This document shows, in pieces, positions 48,542-56,527 of a stretch of 64,000 bases of DNA. How positions within the stretch are numbered: the first letter of the stretch is position 1; every line of letters begins with the position of its first letter. Origin of the DNA: Cyanobacteriota bacterium. GTDB taxonomy: Bacteria > Acidobacteriota > Vicinamibacteria > Vicinamibacterales > UBA2999. A model generated the notes under the pieces. It searched no databases. It was not told the DNA's origin and worked only from the letters and a program-made list of their open reading frames with translations. The position numbers were made by a program, and so were the translations under genes. The DNA lies in the NCBI GenBank assembly GCA_019752015.1, contig JAIEMQ010000018.1, forward strand, positions 1 through 64,000, written 5' to 3'.

Positions 48542-49194
48542 TTATTCGCCTCCAGCGAGTTCCACCAGCTGATGCGCGTCCGGCAGGTGGCCCTTGACGT
48601 GCGCGCCGTTCATGCCGCTTCGGCGCCGGTGAATTCCGAATCGGGCCGCGCGTCGAGCAGCGTCATTTTTTCCGACGAGAGGCGCTCCTTGATCCAGTCG
48701 GCGCTGACGACGCGATCGGGTTGCGGCTTCGACGTCAGCGTGCCGATCCCGACCTCCGGCGGCGCTGCGACTTCGATCGCGCCGCCGTTCGCCTTCCAGG
48801 CGTTGCGGCCGCCGTTCAGCAGCTTCGCATTGGGGGCCGATGTAATCGAGCGTGAAGAACAGCCGCGCGGCGGGAATCGCGGCGCCGTAGATCACCACTT
48901 TCGATTTGTCGCTGATGCCAGCGGCGCTCATCACCTTGCGCAGCTGCTCGATCGACGGCAGCTCCGACGAGAGGCCATCGGCGTCGATGGCGTAATCGCC
49001 GTAACGCACGAATCGCGCTCCCGGAATGTGCCCGGCGATGAAATCGGCTTCGCTCGGGCCCGCGGGGACGGCGACGGTGGCGGGATCCTTCAGTGCGGCC
49101 GCGAGCTCCGCCGGCGACACGAGGAAGCCCGGCGTGATGGCGGCCAGAACGGCGAGGGCGGCGAGTCAACAGGAGGGGTTGAATCGGCTGTCAT
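48542..49194 (-). pseudogene. Rhodanese (thiosulfate sulfurtransferase), frameshifted
   Basis: The middle frame encodes a rhodanese N-domain (MSPAELAAALKDP...EADFIAGHIPGARFVRYGDY, SDKSKVVIYGAAIPAARLFF, DYIG). A 1-nt shift near 48838 moves the continuation to another frame: GPNAKLLNGGRNAWKANGGA, then VVSADWIKERLSSEKMTLLDARPDSEFTGAEAA. A second break near 48623 moves the end, MNGAHVKGHLPDAHQLVELA. The upstream signal-peptide frame also ends in a stop without a usable start. The catalytic Cys loop is absent. It is a truncated, multiply broken gene. Confidence 0.75.
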
Positions 49195-49206
49195 GAACCG
49201 CGGCGG

Positions 49207-49779
49207 CTAGTAAATGAAGGGGATCATCCGCCAGGTCTTCTTGCGGAGTTGCGCGTACTCGGCCGCTCGCGGGCCCGCGGCCAGCAGGCGCTCTTCCTCA
49301 CGCGCCGAAATCACGTAGCACGTCGTCATGAACGCCGCGGTGATGCCGAGCATGATGCTGTGCATGGCGACCGGCGCGGCAAACCACGCGAGCGCATACG
49401 AGAGATAGATCGGGTGACGGATGAGGCGGTAAGGGCCCTGCGTGAGGATCGTGTCGCACCTCGGCTGGTAGACGAACGTGCGCGTCATCGGCACGCGGCG
49501 GGCCGCCTCGAGGGCGGCGAGAAACAGCGCGAGCGCGATCGAGTACATCGCAATGCCGATCGCGGTCCAGAAATCGCCGGCGGTGTTGAAGGCGATCAGC
49601 GCCAGGCCATGCGTGACGCCGACCAGGACGCTGAGATCCTGGAAGAGCCGCTGCATGCGCGACAGCACCGGCGGCTGCACGAAAAAATTCTGGAGCGCGA
49701 CCGCGAAAACGATCAGCGTGGCCCCGCCGGCGCCGGCGAGGATCCATTCGAGAACGGTATCTGGGGGCTGAGCCTGCAC
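49207..49779 (-). CDS. Isoprenylcysteine-carboxylmethyltransferase-like membrane protein 1
   Basis: 190 residues from the GTG at 49779. Four to five TM helices and the ICMT/phospholipid-methyltransferase signature: YRLIRHPIYLSYALAW plus REEERLLAAGPRAAEYAQLRKKTWRMIP, which binds S-adenosylmethionine. The family methylates lipids or small thiols at the inner membrane. A TATACT box lies 12 nt before the GTG. It is the last of three tandem paralogs. Confidence 0.8.
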   Translation of the reverse strand: MQAQPPDTVLEWILAGAGGATLIVFAVALQNFFVQPPVLSRMQRLFQDLSVLVGVTHGLALIAFNTAGDFWTAIGIAMYSIALALFLAALEAARRVPMTRTFVYQPRCDTILTQGPYRLIRHPIYLSYALAWFAAPVAMHSIMLGITAAFMTTCYVISAREEERLLAAGPRAAEYAQLRKKTWRMIPFIY

Positions 49780-49791
49780 GAGCGCTGGAAA

Positions 49792-49797
49792 AGTATA
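49792..49797 (-). promoter_or_regulatory. -10 box TATACT before methyltransferase 1
   Basis: TATACT ends 12 nt before the GTG at 49779 on the minus strand. This gives the gene its own promoter even though two paralogs lie upstream on the same strand. Confidence 0.4.
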
Positions 49798-49858
49798 CCG
49801 CCGAGGTAGGACGGCGAGCGCCGTTTTTCCCGCCTTCGCCGGGCTTCGACGGGGCAGG

Positions 49859-50434
49859 CTAGCCGCGGCCGATGAACGGCACGAACATCCCGGTGCGGCG
49901 GCGATACGCGCGGTAGTCTTCGCCGCGGCCGCTGGCGAGCCACACGCGCTCTTCTCGCACCGCGGCATAGACGGTCATCGCGACGAGCGGCAACGCGAGC
50001 AGCACCATTCGCAGATCATCGATCCCGACCGGCGCGGCGAGCGCGCCGAGCAGATAACCTGTGCCGAATGGATGTCGCACCCAGCGATAGGGGCCGTCGG
50101 TGATCAATCGATCCGGCAACGGGTGGTCGATAAACGATCGCTGCAGGCGCGTGCGCCGGGCCGCTTCGATCGCCGAGAGGAACAGCAGGATCGCCACCGT
50201 GTACATCACAATGCCGGCCGCGACGAACGGGTCGGAACGCGGCGGCAGGAAGAACACGCCGGCGACCTGCAGCAGCGCCAGCACCATCGACGAATAGTGC
50301 GCGGTAATTACCCAGCGCGGCCGCGGCGATCGCTCGAAGTAGAGCGTCAGTCCAACAGCGAAGAAGGTGACCGCGGCAGCGGCCGCTCCGGCGAGCAGCA
50401 GATGAATGAGTGTCTGGGGCGGCTGCAGAGTCAA
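49859..50434 (-). CDS. Isoprenylcysteine-carboxylmethyltransferase-like membrane protein 2
   Basis: 191 residues. Five TM helices and the family C-terminal box with variations: YRWVRHPFGTGYLLGALAAPVG and REERVWLASGRGEDYRAYRRRTGMFVP. It is about as similar to paralog 3 as to paralog 1. It overlaps the upstream paralog by 4 bp (ATGA). Confidence 0.8.
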   Translation of the reverse strand: MTLQPPQTLIHLLLAGAAAAAVTFFAVGLTLYFERSPRPRWVITAHYSSMVLALLQVAGVFFLPPRSDPFVAAGIVMYTVAILLFLSAIEAARRTRLQRSFIDHPLPDRLITDGPYRWVRHPFGTGYLLGALAAPVGIDDLRMVLLALPLVAMTVYAAVREERVWLASGRGEDYRAYRRRTGMFVPFIGRG

Positions 50435-51024
50435 TTCGACGATCGGCCCGCGAACAGGCGGCCCAGGGATGGCAGCACCATGCCGGTGCCGAGCTTGTAG
50501 GTGCGATACAGCTCGCCGAAGCGATCCTCGAGCTGCCGCTCCTCGCGGCGCGCCGCGACGGCATAGCCGGTGATTGCGATCAGCGCGAATACCGTGACCA
50601 TCGGGCCATGCGTCGCCACCGGCGTCGCCAGCCAGGCGATCGAATAGGCGACATAAAACGGATGGCGGATGAGCGCGAACGGACCGGTCGTGACGAGGGC
50701 CTTCGGCAGCGGATCCTCGACGAATGTCCTCGGCAACTGAACGCGCCGCGCCGCTTCGAGCGCGCTGAGGAACAACAAGGTGGCGGCGACGTACATCCCG
50801 ATGCCCGCGATCGCCCAGTTCGGGCCCGCCGATCCGCGCAGCACGATCACGCCAAAGTGCGACACCGCGAACACCACGCTGACATCCTGCATCGCGCGAA
50901 CGCGTGGACTGGCGACCCGCGACTCGAGGAAGAAATCCTGCATGGCCACCGCGATGATGATCGCCGTCGCCAGGCCCACAGCAAGCAGCACCCAGTCAAG
51001 AGGTGTTTGCGGCAAAAGGTGCAT
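50431..51024 (-). CDS. Isoprenylcysteine-carboxylmethyltransferase-like membrane protein 3
   Basis: 197 residues, the first gene of the tandem group. TM helices and the box FALIRHPFYVAYSIAWLATP, with REERQLEDRFGELYRTYKLGTGMVLP. TATAGAAT on the minus strand ends about 12 nt before the ATG, so this is the operon promoter. It overlaps paralog 2 by 4 bp. The substrate is unknown for the set. Confidence 0.8.
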   Translation of the reverse strand: MHLLPQTPLDWVLLAVGLATAIIIAVAMQDFFLESRVASPRVRAMQDVSVVFAVSHFGVIVLRGSAGPNWAIAGIGMYVAATLLFLSALEAARRVQLPRTFVEDPLPKALVTTGPFALIRHPFYVAYSIAWLATPVATHGPMVTVFALIAITGYAVAARREERQLEDRFGELYRTYKLGTGMVLPSLGRLFAGRSSN

Positions 51025-51186
51025 TCAGACAAGGAATTCTATAGAAACTGTGCAAGACCCCGGTAAGCAATAGATGAGATGCACAATCTTTCCCGGATTG
51101 TAACCTCAGTGTCGGTTTACGTCGTATATTGTCGTATAATCCGGACAGGGCTCGAGCCGTCAAGAAGAGTAAGCAGGCTCATCACG
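51025..51186. other. Intergenic region with direct repeat and -10 box
   Basis: Between the methyltransferase operon and a small ORF. Contains two copies of GTCGTATA (51121-51128, 51131-51138), the second running into TATAAT at 51135-51140, and on the other strand the TATAGAAT promoter of the methyltransferases. I see nothing else here. Confidence 0.5.
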
Positions 51187-51294
51187 ATGCGAAGATTGAT
51201 GCTCTTCGTCCGGACATATCGGAAGGCGCGGCGGCTGGGGTTCACCCTGGTCGACGCCATGCGCGCCGCGGCCGTCAACTCGCGCGCGGCCTAG
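51187..51294 (+). CDS. Possible 35-residue peptide
   Basis: MRRLMLFVRTYRKARRLGFT-LVDAMRAAAVNSRAA, a basic, amphipathic peptide. TATAAT lies 47 nt upstream. No Shine-Dalgarno is clear, and I recognise no family. It is offered as a candidate only. Confidence 0.3.
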   Translation: MRRLMLFVRTYRKARRLGFTLVDAMRAAAVNSRAA

Positions 51295-51332
51295 GCGCTG
51301 CTCCCTCTCCACACAATTCAGGATTGTTTCGC

Positions 51333-51557
51333 TCAGGCCGCGTGCGAGCGAAGCACGTAAATCGCGAGCGCCACGCGTCCGCTGACCGCCAGCTTGCCGT
51401 AGATCGAGGCGAGGTGGCGCTTGACGGTTTCGGCGCTGATGCCGAGCTCCTCGGCGATCTGCTTGTTGCGTAATCCGCGGGCAACGGCCGCCGCCACTTC
51501 ACGCTCGCGGACGGTCAACGGCTCGGCGAACACGGTTTCCGTCGTTGGGATGGTCAT
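51333..51557 (-). CDS. Orphan LuxR-type helix-turn-helix protein
   Basis: 74 residues, only a GerE/LuxR HTH domain: LTVREREVAAAVARGLRNKQ then IAEELGISAETVKRHLASIY-GKLAVSGR, with no receiver or autoinducer domain. Such stand-alone modules may act as constitutive or partner-controlled regulators. GGAAGG precedes the ATG. It lies downstream of the hydrolase/M14/beta-lactamase genes on the same strand and could regulate them. Confidence 0.88.
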   Translation of the reverse strand: MTIPTTETVFAEPLTVREREVAAAVARGLRNKQIAEELGISAETVKRHLASIYGKLAVSGRVALAIYVLRSHAA

Positions 51558-51602
51558 GATGTGCCTTCCACCCCAACAGACGGCCCCGCTTTCTTGTTTT
51601 CC

Positions 51603-52766
51603 CTACATCGTCCCGGGCTTGATGGCGGCGACGACGCGCGAGGCGAAATCCGCGGCGCTGCCGCGGTGCCAGCGCCAGACGACCACGAGGTCATGGTCGG
51701 GTGAAACGGTGATCGTGTTGCTGCCGGCGCCGTTCGCTGAAAACGCGTTGGTCGGCAGCCCCGGCAGCGCCTTGCCGGTGGTGTTCAGCCACCACAGGTA
51801 GCCATAGCCGTTCTGCGGAGAGTTCGCCGCGCCGCCCGCCGTCAGCGCTTCCTTCACGTAGGCCGCGGGAATGATCTGCCGGTCGGCCCACTTGCCGTTG
51901 CGCAGCCAGAGATAGCCAAAGCGCGCCATGTCCATCGCGTTGATCCACACGCCGCCGCCCCATCGCGTGCCGCCGCTGACCGACGCGACCTTGCGGCCGT
52001 TCAGGTCGACCCAGCTGTTGTGATACGGAATCCAGCGCCACGTGTTGGACGCGCCGATCGGATTCATGATCTCGTCGCGGAACACGTCGGGCACCGGCTT
52101 GTTGAAGACGCGCAGCAGCGACAGCGAGAAGCGGTTGATGCGCACGTTGTTGTATTCGTAATAGGTGCCGGGCCGCATCTGCTCGCGCGGCTTCATCTCG
52201 CCTTCGCCGAACGCCTCGTGGCCGATGAAGTTATCCGGCTTGCCGAACATGGTGCCTTCCCACTCGCTGACCTGCTGCAGGTGATGCTTCCACGTGATCT
52301 GCGCGTTGCGCGGCGACTCGTAGCCGCCGTCCTTCACCTTCACGCTCACCGGTTCGTTGAGATTGGTGATCAGGCCGTCGCGCACGGCGATGCCGAGCAC
52401 CGACGACAGCATGCTCTTCGCGACCGAGTAAGTCGGATCCACCCAGGTGTTGTCGCCGAACTCGGCGACGACATAGCCCTTGTAGATCACGACGCCGTTC
52501 GTCTTGGCGCGAATGTTCGGGACCGATCCGAGCAGCGTGCCGAAGATGCGCTCCTGATCGGAGAAATCCATCTCGCGTGATGACTCGCGCGTCAGCGCGA
52601 AGTCGACCGCTTCCTTGAGCTTGGCCGGATCCATGCCGAGCTCGGCCGGCGACTTCTTCGCCCACGCGCCGGGCGGCGGATAGTAAGTGGATGACTGCTG
52701 CGCGGCCGTTGTAACGACCAGCGCGCCGACCAACACCGCACATACCGTGATTAGCTTCTTCATCAT
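51603..52766 (-). CDS. Secreted serine hydrolase, beta-lactamase class C fold
   Basis: 387 residues with a signal peptide (MMKKLITVCAVLVGALVVTTAAQ). Catalytic S-V-A-K in TYSVAKSMLSSVLG and the Tyr motif YEYNNVRIN (Y-x-N). WGGGVWINAMDMARFGYLWL is the family helix. It is similar to EstB/6-aminohexanoate-dimer-hydrolase types. AGGAG of its Shine-Dalgarno overlaps the stop codon of the upstream M14 gene, so translation is coupled. Confidence 0.88.
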   Translation of the reverse strand: MMKKLITVCAVLVGALVVTTAAQQSSTYYPPPGAWAKKSPAELGMDPAKLKEAVDFALTRESSREMDFSDQERIFGTLLGSVPNIRAKTNGVVIYKGYVVAEFGDNTWVDPTYSVAKSMLSSVLGIAVRDGLITNLNEPVSVKVKDGGYESPRNAQITWKHHLQQVSEWEGTMFGKPDNFIGHEAFGEGEMKPREQMRPGTYYEYNNVRINRFSLSLLRVFNKPVPDVFRDEIMNPIGASNTWRWIPYHNSWVDLNGRKVASVSGGTRWGGGVWINAMDMARFGYLWLRNGKWADRQIIPAAYVKEALTAGGAANSPQNGYGYLWWLNTTGKALPGLPTNAFSANGAGSNTITVSPDHDLVVVWRWHRGSAADFASRVVAAIKPGTM

Positions 52767-52772
52767 CAACTC

Positions 52773-55415
52773 CTAATAACCGGGCCCAAGCATAACGGCA
52801 TTCATGAACAACAGCATGGTCGATTCGGTGAACGCACGATAGTTCGGCTCTTCGGCAAACGCAATGACGTGGCCCTGGCCGAAGGGCTGGTGCATCAGGA
52901 AGGCCTTCTGCACGAGGATGTCCTGCGCATCGGGCCAGATCAGGCCTGAAGCAATCAGTTTGTCCTTCGCGGCGTAGATGCCGACGTTGCGCCCGCTGTT
53001 CAGCTTGAGCGGCGCAAACACGCGGTTGCCCTCGATCATCACCTGTGTTTCAGCGTCGTTGCCGGCGGTCAGCCAGTGATTGGTGTCGAGCGTGACGCGC
53101 AGAATCGCGCCGGGCTGCGAGGCCGGGCGTTCGCGATCGGGTTGAATCGCCGTGTCGTAATCGAACTCGCCCGGCTTCGGCGCGTTGTTGTTGCCGCCAC
53201 CGCCGCCGCTCGGCGGAGGGACGTCGGGACGGCCGTCTTTCAGCAGACCGGTCGTATCCAGCAAGCCGACGTTCGAGCCCGTCGCCCAACGCGATGCTTC
53301 CGCGAGCGTCACGAGCGTACCGCCGCCGCGCAGCCAATCCTTGATGCGATTGAGCAGCGCGTCGTTGATCTGCGCGCCGTAGTTGCCGGACGGCAGCACC
53401 ATCACGTCGTAGTCGTTGAAGGTGGCGCGGCCGAGCGAGCTCGCGCGCACCGCCGTGACCGGCACGCGAAAGCGGCGCTCGAGCACGAATCGCGTCCACC
53501 CGGCCGACAGCGTGTTCGTGGGTGTGTCCCACACCAGCAGCACCTTCGGCGTCTTCAACGCGGGGACGTTGCTGCTGCCGAGCGAATTGCCTTCCTCGGA
53601 CCACGTGGAGTCGATCGGGATGACCTCGGCGCCGTGTTTGGCGGCCAGCGCCGACAACCGGGCATGAAGATCGGCGGGATTGCCGGCATTGCGAATGAAC
53701 GCCGTGCCGATCGGATACTTGCGGCCGTTGTGCGTGAACGGGCCGCCGACGTTGCGGACGCTGATGCCGCCGGCCAGCGCTTCGGCTGACAGCGCGACGG
53801 CGCCCGTTCCCCACGGCATCAGGTAACCGACCTTGCCTTGCGCCAGCGGGCGCTGTGGCGGCGGCGCATCGTACTGACTCGAGACCGGCGTGGTCTTGAC
53901 GCCGATCGGCGACGGGCTCGTCACCATCTCCACGTCGAACAGCATCGGCAGGTTCCACGCGGTGATGTCGTAGATCTCGTCGTTCAACCGCAGCTTGCGG
54001 CGCTCTTCCTGCCGCTTGATGAACTCCGCCGACTGCTCGGTCTTCGGATCGAGCAGGTTGCGCACCAGCCGCGCGCCCGGCTGTGCGTTCGACACGAGGT
54101 AGGCGCCCGCCAGGATCGTGCGCGAGGCGATCTTGATCGGCTCTTCGGCGCGGCGCACCTCGATGCCCTGGGTCGCGAGATTCTTCGCCAGCAGATCGGC
54201 GCGCGAGATGTCCTGTCCCGGCACCAGCACGTACTCGCGGATTGGCGCCTTCTCGCCCTCCGCGATCGCGCTGCGGCGGTAGTCGAGGTAGTTACGCATC
54301 AGCAGTTCGCGGTTTCTCGCCGCGGTCATGCAGGTGACGATGGCGGCGTTGAAGTGGTGCATGACGCCGTCGCGATAGGTCATCGTGGTGTGGTCGCTGC
54401 GCGCGAACGCCAGGCCTCGCGCCGACGCCTGCTCGTAGGTGTTGCCGATCGATCCCTGGAGGGTCGGCCACGAATCGCCGTAGCCGGGATAGAACGCGTC
54501 GTAGGTGTCGCGCACGAAATAGCCCCAGCCGCGCTCGTCGAATCGTGCCGCATTGGCGCGGCCGAGCAGCTCCCACCCCGCGATCTGATTCTTCGTGATG
54601 TGCGGATTGATCGCTTCTGCCGGCGGCGAGAAGTAGTAGGTGTTGTCGCCACCCTGTTCGTGGAGATCGACGGTGATCTGCGGCAGGTAGTCGAGGCCGA
54701 TCTTGATGCGGCCGCGCGTCTCCGGCTGCGACTGCGCGAACCAGTCACGGTTCATGTCGAAGAGGTAGTGATTGCTGCGCCCGCCGGGCCACGGCTCGTC
54801 GTGCTCGGCGGAATACGGCGCCGGGTCGGGCTCGGCGGCGCGGCCCTGCGAATTGGTGGCGATGAACCGCGCGCGGCCGTCGGGATTCTGCATCGGGTCG
54901 ATCAGCACGAGCGCGTTCTGCAGCACGGCGTCGACGCCGGCGTCGCCTTGCGCGGCCAGCAGGTGATACGCCTCGGCGAGCGCCGCATCGCTGGACGAGA
55001 TCTCGTTGCCGTGCACGCCGTGGATCAACCACACGACCACCGGCAGCTCACGCGCCAGACGATCGCCTTCGCCCGACGGCGTGGCGCGCGGATCGCCGAA
55101 GCGCTTGATGTCCGCCTTGATCTGATCGAGTTTGCCGATGCGATCGGGACTGCCGATCACGAACAGCCACAGCGGCCGTCCCTCCCACGTGGTGGCGTAT
55201 TGAATCAGCCGCGTCTTCGTTGGCGCCGCCTTCTGCAGCGCCTGCAGATACTGCGCGATGCCTTCAGGCGGGGTGATGACCTCGCCGTGATCGTGGCCAA
55301 GCACCGACTTAATCGTGGGGATCGCGGGGTCGTATTTCGCTCCGGGCCATAAATCCTGGGCGCCCGCCAAGGCAGAAGGCAAAAGGCATAAGGCAAAAAG
55401 AAGAACGCGTTTCAT
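52773..55415 (-). CDS. Large secreted M14 zinc carboxypeptidase
   Basis: 880 residues. Signal peptide (MKRVLLFALCLLPSALAGAQ) encoded largely by a 7-bp microsatellite. M14 zinc ligands: GVHGNEISSSD (HxxE) and VDLHEQGGD (His). NPDGRARF and FDMNRDWFAQSQPE complete the domain. From about 480 a long C-terminal part of beta-rich and class-I glutamine-amidotransferase-like segments (VLLVWDTPTNTLSAGWTRF, YDVMVLPSGNYGAQIND) follows, which is known in large secreted M14 proteins. It is coupled by ATGA to the upstream beta-lactamase-like gene and by stop/Shine-Dalgarno overlap to the hydrolase. Confidence 0.9.
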   Translation of the reverse strand: MKRVLLFALCLLPSALAGAQDLWPGAKYDPAIPTIKSVLGHDHGEVITPPEGIAQYLQALQKAAPTKTRLIQYATTWEGRPLWLFVIGSPDRIGKLDQIKADIKRFGDPRATPSGEGDRLARELPVVVWLIHGVHGNEISSSDAALAEAYHLLAAQGDAGVDAVLQNALVLIDPMQNPDGRARFIATNSQGRAAEPDPAPYSAEHDEPWPGGRSNHYLFDMNRDWFAQSQPETRGRIKIGLDYLPQITVDLHEQGGDNTYYFSPPAEAINPHITKNQIAGWELLGRANAARFDERGWGYFVRDTYDAFYPGYGDSWPTLQGSIGNTYEQASARGLAFARSDHTTMTYRDGVMHHFNAAIVTCMTAARNRELLMRNYLDYRRSAIAEGEKAPIREYVLVPGQDISRADLLAKNLATQGIEVRRAEEPIKIASRTILAGAYLVSNAQPGARLVRNLLDPKTEQSAEFIKRQEERRKLRLNDEIYDITAWNLPMLFDVEMVTSPSPIGVKTTPVSSQYDAPPPQRPLAQGKVGYLMPWGTGAVALSAEALAGGISVRNVGGPFTHNGRKYPIGTAFIRNAGNPADLHARLSALAAKHGAEVIPIDSTWSEEGNSLGSSNVPALKTPKVLLVWDTPTNTLSAGWTRFVLERRFRVPVTAVRASSLGRATFNDYDVMVLPSGNYGAQINDALLNRIKDWLRGGGTLVTLAEASRWATGSNVGLLDTTGLLKDGRPDVPPPSGGGGGNNNAPKPGEFDYDTAIQPDRERPASQPGAILRVTLDTNHWLTAGNDAETQVMIEGNRVFAPLKLNSGRNVGIYAAKDKLIASGLIWPDAQDILVQKAFLMHQPFGQGHVIAFAEEPNYRAFTESTMLLFMNAVMLGPGY
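55370..55398. repeat. 7-bp microsatellite in M14 signal peptide
   Basis: On the plus strand AAGGCAGAAGGCAAAAGGCA then TAAGGCAAA. On the coding strand it gives LFALCLLPSALAG, the hydrophobic core of the signal peptide. Confidence 0.75.
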
Positions 55416-56332
55416 TTATCGATGTACTCCACGAGTTGTTGCGCGAAACGGCCGATGCGGTCCTCGGCTTCACCGTAGTTGCCGGTGATCGCATTGCCGA
55501 GGAATGACACGACCATCGGGCCCGAACGCGAATAGATGATGCCGACGTCGTTGGCCAGCACCGGCGGGAAGTCGCCGGTCTTGTGCGCGACGGGGACGGT
55601 GATGAAATGCGGCAGCCGTCGCGACCCGGCCTGCTGCGCGCGCATCATGCGCAGCATGTCGTTGCAGGCGGCCGTCGACGCGATGGTCTTTTTCTCGATC
55701 GCTTCGATCATCAGGCCGACGCCGCGAGGTGTGATCTCGCCGAGCCAGTACGCTCGATCGCTGTTGGTCTTCGCGTTGCGCTCATTAGGAGACGCTGCGC
55801 TCGGTCCCAGCGCGGCGTACTTCGCGAACAGCTCACCTGTCGTTTGCACCAGGCGCTGGCCGTCAGCGTAGCCCTGCTCCTTCAGCCACGCATTGACACG
55901 TGCAACGCCGCCGACCTTTGCGATCGCAAGATCGGTCGCGGTGTTGTCGCTCGTGATCACCATCTGCAACAACACGTCGCGGAACGTCGGCTGCAGCCCT
56001 GCATCGTGGTACCGGAAAATGCCCGAGCCGCCGCGGATGTCTTCCTTGCGGATCGTGATGCGCTCGTCGAGATTGATCGTGCCCTTGTCGGCCATCTGGA
56101 ACGCGAGGACGAGCACTGGGATCTTGATCACGCTGGCGCTGTTGAAGATCTCGCCGTCGCGAACGCCGGCGGTTTCTCCTGTCGTGAGGTGCTTGACCCA
56201 GATGCCGGCCTTGCCGGGAAACTCCGCGGCGGATCTTGTCAGCAGGTTGTGTAACGCGGACGGCTGCGCTTGCAGAAGGCAGAAGGCAAAAGGCAGAAGG
56301 CAAAAGGCTAGTGCTAGTAGTAACCGTTTCAC
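55412..56332 (-). CDS. Class A beta-lactamase-like serine hydrolase
   Basis: 306 residues. The signal peptide MKRLLLALAFCLLPFAFCLL is encoded by a 7-bp repeat. Active-site motifs of class A enzymes are in order: S67-V-I-K70, S128-D-N130, K251-T-G253 (AHKTGDFP). A Glu166-like omega-loop residue is less clear, so activity on beta-lactams is not certain. A DD-peptidase-like function is possible. It heads an overlapping operon with the M14 peptidase and a second serine hydrolase, which points to cell-wall peptide processing. Confidence 0.88.
   Translation of the reverse strand: MKRLLLALAFCLLPFAFCLLQAQPSALHNLLTRSAAEFPGKAGIWVKHLTTGETAGVRDGEIFNSASVIKIPVLVLAFQMADKGTINLDERITIRKEDIRGGSGIFRYHDAGLQPTFRDVLLQMVITSDNTATDLAIAKVGGVARVNAWLKEQGYADGQRLVQTTGELFAKYAALGPSAASPNERNAKTNSDRAYWLGEITPRGVGLMIEAIEKKTIASTAACNDMLRMMRAQQAGSRRLPHFITVPVAHKTGDFPPVLANDVGIIYSRSGPMVVSFLGNAITGNYGEAEDRIGRFAQQLVEYIDK
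56267..56308. repeat. 7-bp microsatellite encoding a signal peptide core
   Basis: Units GCAGAAG and GCAAAAG alternate (6 copies). On the coding strand this reads FCLLPFAFCLL, the entire hydrophobic region of the class A beta-lactamase-like signal peptide. Confidence 0.85.
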
Positions 56333-56527
56333 GACTGATTAGCTTACGTCACAACCAGCCTCGTTGCCGCGCCGGGCGGGCGGCTTCGATACGATTCGTC
56401 ACGCCCAGCTTCGCGATGGATTGCGGTACGCCATCGTCCTGCACTTCCATCAGCGCCGATCCATCCTGCGCGGTGAACTTCCCGTAACGGTGCAACCCTC
56501 AGTCCGCTGAGACCGACCAAGTCGGGC

